The translations under genes were made by a program, and so were the position numbers. Positions 42,530 to 49,844 of a stretch of 64,000 nt of DNA are shown here, one piece after another. How positions within the stretch are numbered: position 1 is the stretch's first letter; every line of letters begins with the position of its first letter. The DNA is from DAIDKA01 sp035487155 (GTDB taxonomy: Bacteria > Pseudomonadota > Gammaproteobacteria > Steroidobacterales > Steroidobacteraceae), in the NCBI GenBank assembly GCA_035487155.1, contig DATHMK010000081.1, forward strand, positions 62,001-126,000, in the 5' to 3' direction. The notes under the pieces were generated by a model. It saw nothing but the letters and a program-made list of their open reading frames with translations, searched no databases and had not been told where the DNA came from.

Positions 42530-43372
42530 ATGGCGATTCTCTTACCCCGACCGATTCAGGTGCCGGTGGCGCTGCTGGCGTGCCTCACGGCGCTGCTGGC
42601 CGGCTGCGCGGGCAATGGCATGGGCCTGGATGACAACGGCAATCCGATCGGCGCCGATTCCAGTGCGCCCTCGAGCGCACCCTCCAGCGCCCCCACGACC
42701 CTGAGCGCGGATTTCCAGTCGATCCAGGACAATATCTTCACGCCCATCTGCACCAAGTGCCATATCGGTGCCAGTGCACCCGAAGGTCTGCAGCTGGATG
42801 AAGCCCACAGCTACGCCTTGCTGGTAGGCGTGCCCAGCGCCGAAGTTCCGACCACTCTGCGGGTCAAGGCCGGGGATCCCACCAACAGCTACCTCATCCA
42901 GAAACTGGAAAACGCCAGCGGCATCGTCGGCGCCCAGATGCCCTTCGGCGGGCCGTATTTGCCGCAGTCGACCATCGACGTTATCGCACAGTGGATCACC
43001 AATGGCGCGGCGCCTGCCGCCTCCGGCACCAGCTCCACCATGACGGTGACGGCCACCATGCCGGTGGATGGCGCCGTGGTGGATGCACCGGTGGCGAACA
43101 TTGCAGTGGGCTTCAGCCAGCGCCCCGATGCCTCCTATCTGAACGGCGCGGTGCACCTGCAGAACCTGCGCGCCGCGGCGCAGACGGTTCCGGTCATGGT
43201 GGGGCAGGCCGAAGGCAACCCGGCGACGGTATTGCTGACGCCGCTCGCCCCGCTGGGGCCGGGCACCTACCGCCTCAGCATTCACGGCGGCGATAGCACG
43301 GCGCTGACCTCCGTCGCCGGCGAGGCCCTGCCGAGTGATTTCTCTTTCACCTTCACCGTGGGTGTACCGTGA
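42530..43372 (+). CDS. Lipoprotein with cytochrome c-type haem motif and Ig-like C-terminal domain
   Basis: 280-residue lipoprotein. The signal has lipobox LLAGC (Cys near residue 24), then a Ser/Ala/Pro linker (three repeats of APSS-type units). A haem domain follows with ICTKCHIGA near residue 80 and a possible axial Met in AQMPFGG, the planctomycete/PSCyt1-like layout. The C-terminal about 100 residues (TVTATMPVDGAVVD onwards) look like a bacterial Ig-like or CopC-like beta-sandwich. It overlaps the next gene by one base (TGATG), so it probably cooperates with that outer-membrane barrel. Role in envelope electron transfer is inference. Confidence 0.7.
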   Translation: MAILLPRPIQVPVALLACLTALLAGCAGNGMGLDDNGNPIGADSSAPSSAPSSAPTTLSADFQSIQDNIFTPICTKCHIGASAPEGLQLDEAHSYALLVGVPSAEVPTTLRVKAGDPTNSYLIQKLENASGIVGAQMPFGGPYLPQSTIDVIAQWITNGAAPAASGTSSTMTVTATMPVDGAVVDAPVANIAVGFSQRPDASYLNGAVHLQNLRAAAQTVPVMVGQAEGNPATVLLTPLAPLGPGTYRLSIHGGDSTALTSVAGEALPSDFSFTFTVGVP

Positions 43373-44469
43373 TGAGCAAGCGATGGATGCGGTCAGCGGC
43401 GCGCTGGCTGCTGGTGAGTTTTGGGTTTGCGGCGGCTTGCGCCTTTGCTGAACCTTACATCGCCGTTCAGACCGGCCTCAAATGCAGTCAATGTCATGTG
43501 AACCCCACCGGCGGCGGATTGCGCGGGCCCTACGGCGATGTGTACGCGCAGACGCTGATGCCGGCCTCGAAAATCGATACCGGTCCGGACCTGTGGACCG
43601 GGGACGTCAGCAAGTTCTTCCGCATCGGCGGGGACCTGCGCACCGAAGCCCTCGCGACCGAAGTGCCGCACTCCAAGACCATCTCGCAGTTCATGCTCGA
43701 ACAGGCACGCGTCTATCTGGAAGCGCAGGTCATTCCCGATCGGCTGCTGGTCTATGTCGATGAGCAGGTGGCGCCCGGCGGGGCCCTGAACCGCGAGGCC
43801 TATGTTCTGTACTGGGCGGCCGATCACGACTGGTATCTGAAGGCCGGGCAGTTGTATCTGCCCTTTGGCTGGCGGCTTCAGGACCAGACGGCCTTTGTCC
43901 GCCAGGCCAGTGGCATCAACATGACGACTCCGGATCAGGGCGCGGAGTTCGGCTGGCTGCGCGGCCACTGGGATGCCCAGCTGGATGTGACCAACGGAAC
44001 GGCCGGCGGTACGGTCACCGACTCGCGCAAAGAGTTCACCAGCCAGCTCGTCTACGTGGAGTCCATCTGGCGCACGGGGCTGGCGGCCAACTACAACGAC
44101 AAGCTGGGGGGCGGTCGCAGCACCTTTGGCCTGTTCGCCGGCCTGCACACCGGTCCCATCACCTGGCTGGGCGAAGCGGACGTCATCGATGACAAGAGCC
44201 AGGGGTTCGCGCAGGGCCGCATGCTGGCCACCCTGGTGGAGGCCAATTGGCTCATCTCGCGCGGCAACAATCTGAAGCTCACCGCCGAGTATCTGGATCC
44301 CAACCGTGATCTGCAGAACAACGGCGAGACCCGCTGGAGCGTCGTCTACGAGCTGACACCGATCCAGTTCGCGCAGATCCGGGCGGGCGTGCGCTACTAC
44401 GACGGCATTCCCCAAAGTAATACGCAAAACACCCGTCTGTACTTCATCGAGCTGCACGGGTTCTTCTAA
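43372..44469 (+). CDS. Outer-membrane beta-barrel protein with N-terminal CxxCH motif
   Basis: 365-residue exported protein. Signal peptide about residues 1-26 (ends CAFA) is followed at once by YIAVQTGLKCSQCHVNPTGG, a single c-type haem motif, then alternating beta-strands of a 12-16-stranded porin-like barrel ending in HGFF. The terminal Phe is typical of Bam-assembled proteins. Translationally coupled to the haem lipoprotein gene. The family occurs in proteobacterial genomes as an uncharacterised barrel; I do not know its substrate. A haem placed at the barrel mouth would suit electron transfer across or at the outer membrane. Confidence 0.65.
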   Translation: MSKRWMRSAARWLLVSFGFAAACAFAEPYIAVQTGLKCSQCHVNPTGGGLRGPYGDVYAQTLMPASKIDTGPDLWTGDVSKFFRIGGDLRTEALATEVPHSKTISQFMLEQARVYLEAQVIPDRLLVYVDEQVAPGGALNREAYVLYWAADHDWYLKAGQLYLPFGWRLQDQTAFVRQASGINMTTPDQGAEFGWLRGHWDAQLDVTNGTAGGTVTDSRKEFTSQLVYVESIWRTGLAANYNDKLGGGRSTFGLFAGLHTGPITWLGEADVIDDKSQGFAQGRMLATLVEANWLISRGNNLKLTAEYLDPNRDLQNNGETRWSVVYELTPIQFAQIRAGVRYYDGIPQSNTQNTRLYFIELHGFF

Positions 44470-44500
44470 AAGGGAGACAAAACGCGCTAGATTCGGCGCC

Positions 44501-45259
44501 ATGGTCAATGCGCGCCGCTGTGTGCTGCTTGTGGTCAGCCTGCTCGGCGCTCGAGCGGCGTCTGCCGCGATTGCTGCGGATGACTTCGGCGGCTCCCTGG
44601 CGCTGACCAGTGATTACGTCTATCACGGCATTTCACAAACCTGCGGCGATCCGGCGGCGCAGGGCGGTGTGGATTACCGCAGTGCGGGCGGCCGCAGTCC
44701 CACCGAGTTCTTCGCCGGTGTCTGGGGTTCGGCCGGATTGGGACGATCGGCCTGCGGCAAGGCCCGGGAGGTCGATTTCTACGGCGGCTACAGTTTTGCG
44801 ACGAGCTCGGATTCGAGCGCGACGCTCACCTACACCCACTATGACTATCCGGGTGGGGGCTATACCCTGCCGCGGTTGGCGGGCTATCGCTACGACTATG
44901 ACGCCCTGGAGGGGCAGTGGGCCTGGCAGGATGAGCTGTATCTGACTCTGGCGTGGACCCCGGATGCCTTGCATCTGGCTTACGAGTCCTTTGCCCGCAA
45001 TCGCTCGGCGCTGTCCTATGGCCTGCAGCTGCACCACCCCTTGTGGGGTGACCTGTCGATCGCCGCAGGGCTCGGCTATGACCAGATCGCCGATCCCAGC
45101 GGCACCGGCTATGGCTTCTGGAACGCCGGTTTCGGCTACCGCCTCGGCCCCGTGGAGCTGGTGGCGACCTACATCGGCACGACCCTGCGCGCCCAACGGC
45201 TGTTCGGGGATTATGTCGCCGGCAACCGGGCGTCCGTGACGGCGGTTTGGCGGTTCTAG
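44501..45259 (+). CDS. TIGR02001-like outer-membrane protein
   Basis: 252-residue exported beta-barrel protein. Signal peptide about residues 1-25. The segment LTSDYVYHGISQTCGDPAAQGGVDY and FFAGVWGS match the start of the TIGR02001/Gcw_chp family (LTSDYVFRGISQ-type, GG-F-Y, AGVWGS). Strands alternate throughout and the C-terminus is VTAVWRF. Function of the family is unknown. It follows the haem barrel gene by 31 bases and may be co-transcribed, although no close ribosome binding site is seen. Confidence 0.75.
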   Translation: MVNARRCVLLVVSLLGARAASAAIAADDFGGSLALTSDYVYHGISQTCGDPAAQGGVDYRSAGGRSPTEFFAGVWGSAGLGRSACGKAREVDFYGGYSFATSSDSSATLTYTHYDYPGGGYTLPRLAGYRYDYDALEGQWAWQDELYLTLAWTPDALHLAYESFARNRSALSYGLQLHHPLWGDLSIAAGLGYDQIADPSGTGYGFWNAGFGYRLGPVELVATYIGTTLRAQRLFGDYVAGNRASVTAVWRF

Positions 45260-45323
45260 CAAGGATTTGCCTCCCGGGGCGGTCTAGCTTGAACCTGGGT
45301 GCGTCGTACAGGGACCTACGGAC

Positions 45324-45902
45324 ATGTACCAAGCCTCTGATCGCCGGCCCGACCCGCCGGCCGCTGACCAAAACAAGCTGGAACTGGCCCTGCTGAGCCG
45401 CATCGCAACACGCGACGCGCAGGCCATGCACGAGCTGTATCACCTGTATCACCGGCGCCTGGCGCGTTTCCTGATGCGGCTGACCTCACGCTATGACCTC
45501 GCCGAGGAAATCATCAATGACACCTTCTGGGTGATCTGGCAGCACGCCAAGGACTTTCGCGGGGCCTCGCAGCTGTCGACCTGGATATTCGGCATTGCCT
45601 ACCGTCGGGCCCTGAAGACCCTGAAACGGGTTCGACCCGACTTCGCCGCCGAGGCCGATGAGGCCCCGGAGCAGACCGAAGAACCCTGGCAGCAGGCAGA
45701 ACTGCGCGAATGGCTGGGCGTGGCGCTGGCCAAGCTGCCGCATGAGCAGCGCATGGTGCTGGAGCTGGCCTACAACATCGGGCATTCCTGTGAGGAGATC
45801 GCCGTGATCATGCAGTGCCCGGTCAACACGGTGAAAACACGGATGTTTCATGCGCGACGCAAGCTCAAGGTTCTGCTGGCCTCGCTGGCGGGCGCGCTGT
45901 AG
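45324..45902 (+). CDS. RNA polymerase sigma factor, ECF family
   Basis: 192-residue sigma-70-type factor with region 2 (MHELYHLYHRRLARFLMRL, DLAEEIINDTFWVIW, STWIFGIAYRRAL). Region 4 follows an acidic linker (LPHEQRMVLELAYNIGHSCE, IMQCPVNTVKTRMFHARRKL). Size and layout are ECF. It is immediately followed by a putative anti-sigma factor and a subtilisin-like lipoprotein. A promoter of its own class is expected upstream (45260-45323), but I cannot identify a -35/-10 pair with correct spacing. Confidence 0.94.
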   Translation: MYQASDRRPDPPAADQNKLELALLSRIATRDAQAMHELYHLYHRRLARFLMRLTSRYDLAEEIINDTFWVIWQHAKDFRGASQLSTWIFGIAYRRALKTLKRVRPDFAAEADEAPEQTEEPWQQAELREWLGVALAKLPHEQRMVLELAYNIGHSCEEIAVIMQCPVNTVKTRMFHARRKLKVLLASLAGAL

Positions 45903-45919
45903 TTGCAGGAGAAGCGAAG

Positions 45920-46624
45920 TTGAACTCAGAACCCAACGATGTCGAGCCTTATCCATGTGCCATGGAGTCGATACCGTGGTACGTGAATGGAACGCTGGCA
46001 GCGGCCGAAGCCGCCAAGCTCGGCGCGCATCTGAAAGTGTGCGAACCGTGCCGCCGCGAATACGAAGGGCAGGTGCGGCTGTTTGAAGCGATGCAGAGCG
46101 ATGGCACGCTGGTATTCGCCGCGGAGCCGTCATTCCGCAAACTGATGACGCGCATCGGGACCCAGGAGGACGCTGGTGAGATGGCCAGCGGCCTTGCAAC
46201 ACCTGCCGCGGCGGTGATGCCGACCCGGGCGGTGCGGGCGCCAGGCAAGGTGGCGCGCTGGCTGGCGGCGGCCGCCGTGATCGAAGGCCTGGGTCTGGGC
46301 TATGGTGCCTGGGCCTGGCACAGCTACAGCGCCGCGGCACAGTCCCCCTATGTCACGTTGACCACCCCGGCTGCCTCGTACCGCGACACCCCGCGCGTGC
46401 GCATCGTATTTCGCTCGGGACTGTCGGTGCAGGCGCTGGGGGTGCTGCTGCACCGGGCCGGTGCCCACATCATCGATGGTCCGACCGATTCGAATGTCTA
46501 TACGCTGGGCTTCAGCGGTGCCGATGTGACGCCGCAGGTGATCGAGCAGCGTGCGTCGGCGCTGCGGGCCAGCAGCGATGTGCTGTTCGCCGAGCCTCTT
46601 GGTACAGGCAACGATTCGAGATGA
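45920..46624 (+). CDS. Anti-sigma factor, zinc-finger (ZAS) membrane protein
   Basis: 234-residue protein. The TTG at 45920 is selected as start because AGGAG lies eight bases upstream and similarity starts there; no ATG is available nearby. The N-terminal ZAS domain shows HLKVCEPCRREYEGQ (H-x3-C-x2-C) near residues 35-50. One membrane helix follows (WLAAAAVIEGLGLGYGAWAW), then a periplasmic domain of about 115 residues. The arrangement is a classical transmembrane anti-sigma factor for the ECF gene 17 bases upstream. Its stop overlaps the protease start (ATGA). Confidence 0.85.
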   Translation: MNSEPNDVEPYPCAMESIPWYVNGTLAAAEAAKLGAHLKVCEPCRREYEGQVRLFEAMQSDGTLVFAAEPSFRKLMTRIGTQEDAGEMASGLATPAAAVMPTRAVRAPGKVARWLAAAAVIEGLGLGYGAWAWHSYSAAAQSPYVTLTTPAASYRDTPRVRIVFRSGLSVQALGVLLHRAGAHIIDGPTDSNVYTLGFSGADVTPQVIEQRASALRASSDVLFAEPLGTGNDSR

Positions 46625-47982
46625 ACCGGGCGCTGCCCATCGCCGCCCTGGCGCTGCTCATCGGCCTTGTGAGCACCGGCTGCAGCACGACGCGAATCCA
46701 GGCGGCAAATCCGATTCCAACGCCCGCGCGCGACCATGCCACCCGCTACATCGTGGTGACCCTGCGCAACGAGCCGCATGCCGAAGCGGAACATCCGGGC
46801 TCCACGCCGCGCGGCTATGATGCCGCAGGGCGCTACGGCCTCACCGCCAGCGCCAGCCTGCAGACGCGGGCTCTGGAGCGTCAATATGGCCTGCGCGAGA
46901 TCTCCGCCTGGCCGATTGCCACACTGCACGTTCACTGCATCATGTTTGAGCTTCCCGGAGCTGCGACCCGCGCGGACATGATCACGCGCCTGGCCACCGA
47001 TAAGCGCGTGGAGTCGGTGCAGCCGCTCAACGAGTTCACCACCCAATCGGCGCCCGAGGCGCTGCAGGCGGCCGCCGAGACAGTGGCGCAGCCCATGCCC
47101 TACAACGATCCGTACGCCAAACTGCAGGTGTCGCTGCGCGAACTGGCGGTGGTGTCGGCGCAGCGTCTGTCACGCGGCGCCGGGGTGCAGGTCGCGGTCA
47201 TCGACACGGGTGTGGACTACGACCATCCGGATCTGAAAGGCCAGGTGAGCGCACGGCACAATTTCGTCGATGGCGATGAGACCACGTTTCAGCAGGACAC
47301 CCACGGCACCGAGGTCAGTGGTGTGATCGCGGCCGTGGCCGACAATGGCATCGGCATCGTCGGGATCGCGCCGGAGGCGCGGATCATGGCGCTGAAGGCC
47401 TGCTGGCAGGCGGCCACCGGCGCCAGCGCCGTGTGCAACAGTTTCACCCTGGCGCAGGCTCTGGAGGGCGCGATCGTCGCGCATGCGGACATCGTGAACA
47501 TGAGCCTGGCGGGGCCCGCGGACCCCTTGCTGGCGCGCCTGGTCGAACGTGGCGCCATGCAGGGCATGATTTTCGTCGGCGCGACCCGCAATGCCGCCGA
47601 GGGACCGAGTTTTCCGGCGGACCTGGATGAGGTGCTCGCCGTGGATGCGGCGGAGGAGAGCAGCGGCAATCCGCGGCATATTCTCGCCCCCGGTCACGAC
47701 GTCCTGACGCTGGTGCCGGGCGGCCACTATGACTTCGCCTCGGGCAGTTCGCTGGCGGCGGCCGAGGTATCCGGCATCGTGGCGCTGATGCTCGCCGAAC
47801 GGCCGCATCTGAGCGCCGGCGAGGTACGCAACCTGCTGTTGCGCAGTTCGCGCCGCGTGCAGTCCCCGGCGGGGGAGATTCGCATGGTGGATGCCTGCGC
47901 CGCGTTGCGCGATACGGCCGGTCACCCGGTCTGCGGCTCGGAGCTGCGATCGGCCGCCGCGCCCGGCATTTCCACCAATTAA
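46621..47982 (+). CDS. Subtilisin-family (S8) serine protease, lipoprotein
   Basis: 453-residue lipoprotein with lipobox VSTGC near residue 21. A prodomain-like region (about 40-150) leads to the S8 catalytic domain. Asp lies in VAVIDTGVDYDHPDL, His in DTHGTEVSGV, the oxyanion Asn in ATRNAAEGPSFPA, and Ser in SGSSLAAAEVSGIVALM. The usual GTSMA around the Ser is changed to GSSLA. It is encoded with the ECF sigma and anti-sigma in overlapping frames. A membrane-anchored protease in the same operon could process the anti-sigma factor or envelope proteins; the former would be a feedback loop (inference). Confidence 0.88.
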   Translation: MNRALPIAALALLIGLVSTGCSTTRIQAANPIPTPARDHATRYIVVTLRNEPHAEAEHPGSTPRGYDAAGRYGLTASASLQTRALERQYGLREISAWPIATLHVHCIMFELPGAATRADMITRLATDKRVESVQPLNEFTTQSAPEALQAAAETVAQPMPYNDPYAKLQVSLRELAVVSAQRLSRGAGVQVAVIDTGVDYDHPDLKGQVSARHNFVDGDETTFQQDTHGTEVSGVIAAVADNGIGIVGIAPEARIMALKACWQAATGASAVCNSFTLAQALEGAIVAHADIVNMSLAGPADPLLARLVERGAMQGMIFVGATRNAAEGPSFPADLDEVLAVDAAEESSGNPRHILAPGHDVLTLVPGGHYDFASGSSLAAAEVSGIVALMLAERPHLSAGEVRNLLLRSSRRVQSPAGEIRMVDACAALRDTAGHPVCGSELRSAAAPGISTN

Positions 47983-48106
47983 ATCAATCGCATAGCAGCG
48001 ATCTGAGGCACCGGATTGTGACCGGTGGCGGCGCGATTGGTGCGGTGGATGCCATGCATAACCCAAAGCAGTGATTGCGAGGCCAACCCTCCGGTAAAGT
48101 ATCCCG

Positions 48107-49837
48107 ATGAGCAAAAGCGATACCCCGGGAGAATTCGGGAAAGTTCGGAAATTCGAGCACCCTGGCCGGGGCCGTGACCCCGCCCGGGCGGTACCCAAGG
48201 GGCGCACGGTCGACCCGCACGCCACGGCTCAAGTGCAGGCGCTGCTCGGGGAGCGGCCGCGGCAGCGTGACCTGCTGATCGAATATCTGCACCTCATTCA
48301 GGATGAGTTCGGACAGATCTCGGCGGCGCACCTGGCGGCGCTGGCGCAGGAGATGCGCCTGGCGTTTGCCGAGGTCTTCGAAACGGCGACCTTCTATGCT
48401 CACTTCGATGTGGTGAAGGAAGGTGATGAGCCGATCCCCGCCCTGACGGTGCGCGTGTGCGACAGCCTCACCTGCGCCATGCTGGGCGCCGAAAAACTCC
48501 TCGAGGCGCTGCGGGAAACCCTCGGATCCGGGGTGCGGGTGGTCAGAGCCCCGTGCGTTGGCCTGTGCGATGTCGCCCCGGCGGTGGAAGTGGGTCACCA
48601 CTTTCTCAAGCACGCGGATGTGGCGGCGGTGAAGTCGGCCGTGATGCACGGGGACACCCATCCTCATGTCACGGACTACATTGACTACCAGGCCTATCGC
48701 CAGGGCGGTGGCTATCGGACCCTGGAGCGCCTGCGCTCGGGCGACCTCAGCGTCGATGCGATACTGCAGGTGCTGGACGACAGTTCACTGAAGGGCCTGG
48801 GTGGCGCGGGTTTTCCCACGGGGCGCAAATGGCGCTCGGTGCGTGGCGAGCCGGGGCCGCGGCTGATGGCCGTGAACGGCGATGAGGGCGAGCCTGGAAC
48901 CTTCAAGGATCAGTACTTCCTGAATACCGACCCGCATCGGTTCCTGGAAGGAACGCTCATCGGCGCACACGTCGTTGAGGCATCGGAGGTCTATATTTAT
49001 ATCCGCGACGAATACCCGATTGCCCGCCAGATCCTGGCCAACGAAATTGCCAGGCTTCCGCCGGGCGGCCCCACCTTGCACCTGCGCCGCGGCGCAGGCG
49101 CCTATATCTGCGGTGAAGAATCCTCGCTGCTGGAATCGTTGGAAGGCAAACGCGGTCTGCCGCGGCACAAACCGCCCTTTCCCTTTCAAGTGGGCTTGTT
49201 CGGCCGTCCGACGCTGATGAACAATGTAGAGACCCTGTTCTGGGTGCGCGACCTGATTGAACGCGGCGCTGCCTGGTGGAAAAGCCATGGCCGCAACGGC
49301 CGGGTCGGACTGCGCTCCTACTCCGTGTCAGGCCGCGTCAAGGATCCAGGCGTCAAGCTGGCGCCGGCCGGACTGACCATCCAGGAACTGATCGACGAAT
49401 TCTGCGGCGGCATGAGCGAGGGTCACCGCTTCGCCGCCTATCTGCCCGGAGGCGCCTCGGGCGGCATACTGCCGGCCTCCATGAATGACATTCCGCTGGA
49501 TTTCGGAACCCTCGAGAAGTACGGCTGCTTCATCGGTTCGGCGGCCGTCATCGTGATGTCGGACCAGGACGATGTGCGCGGCGCGGCGCTCAATCTCATG
49601 CGTTTCTTCGAGGATGAATCCTGCGGCCAGTGCACGCCGTGCCGGGTGGGCACGCAGAAGGCCCGCGTGCTGATGGAGCAGGGGGTGTGGGACACCGCTT
49701 TGCTGGGGGAGTTGTCGCAGTGCATGCGCGACGCCTCCATTTGCGGCTTGGGTCAGGCGGCATCGAATCCGCTGACCAGTATCATCCGTTTCTTCCCGGA
49801 GCTGTTTCCATCGCCGCGGCTGGCCGCGGCGAAGTAG
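48107..49837 (+). CDS. NAD-dependent formate dehydrogenase beta subunit (NuoE-NuoF fusion)
   Basis: 576-residue diaphorase-type flavoprotein. N-terminal part (about 35-190) is NuoE-like with a [2Fe-2S] ligand set CDSLTC near 117 and CVGLC near 156. The C-terminal part (about 200-570) is NuoF-like: NADH/FMN motif GLGGAGFPTGRKW near 231, GAYICGEESSLLESLEGKRG, and [4Fe-4S] ligands CGQCTPC near 505 plus a Cys near 546. In soluble NAD-dependent formate dehydrogenases (Fds/FdhAB), gamma and beta are usually separate genes fdsG and fdsB; here they are fused. It passes electrons from the alpha subunit, seven bases downstream, to NAD+. Confidence 0.92.
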   Translation: MSKSDTPGEFGKVRKFEHPGRGRDPARAVPKGRTVDPHATAQVQALLGERPRQRDLLIEYLHLIQDEFGQISAAHLAALAQEMRLAFAEVFETATFYAHFDVVKEGDEPIPALTVRVCDSLTCAMLGAEKLLEALRETLGSGVRVVRAPCVGLCDVAPAVEVGHHFLKHADVAAVKSAVMHGDTHPHVTDYIDYQAYRQGGGYRTLERLRSGDLSVDAILQVLDDSSLKGLGGAGFPTGRKWRSVRGEPGPRLMAVNGDEGEPGTFKDQYFLNTDPHRFLEGTLIGAHVVEASEVYIYIRDEYPIARQILANEIARLPPGGPTLHLRRGAGAYICGEESSLLESLEGKRGLPRHKPPFPFQVGLFGRPTLMNNVETLFWVRDLIERGAAWWKSHGRNGRVGLRSYSVSGRVKDPGVKLAPAGLTIQELIDEFCGGMSEGHRFAAYLPGGASGGILPASMNDIPLDFGTLEKYGCFIGSAAVIVMSDQDDVRGAALNLMRFFEDESCGQCTPCRVGTQKARVLMEQGVWDTALLGELSQCMRDASICGLGQAASNPLTSIIRFFPELFPSPRLAAAK

Positions 49838-49844
49838 GTGAATC

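Noticed and set aside
45260..45323. ECF autoregulatory promoter (GAACCT then CGTC)
   Set aside because: The two motifs are only about eight bases apart instead of about 16, so they cannot be -35 and -10.
48107..49837. Complex I subunits NuoE/NuoF
   Set aside because: The fusion is followed directly by a formate dehydrogenase alpha subunit and no other nuo gene is present.
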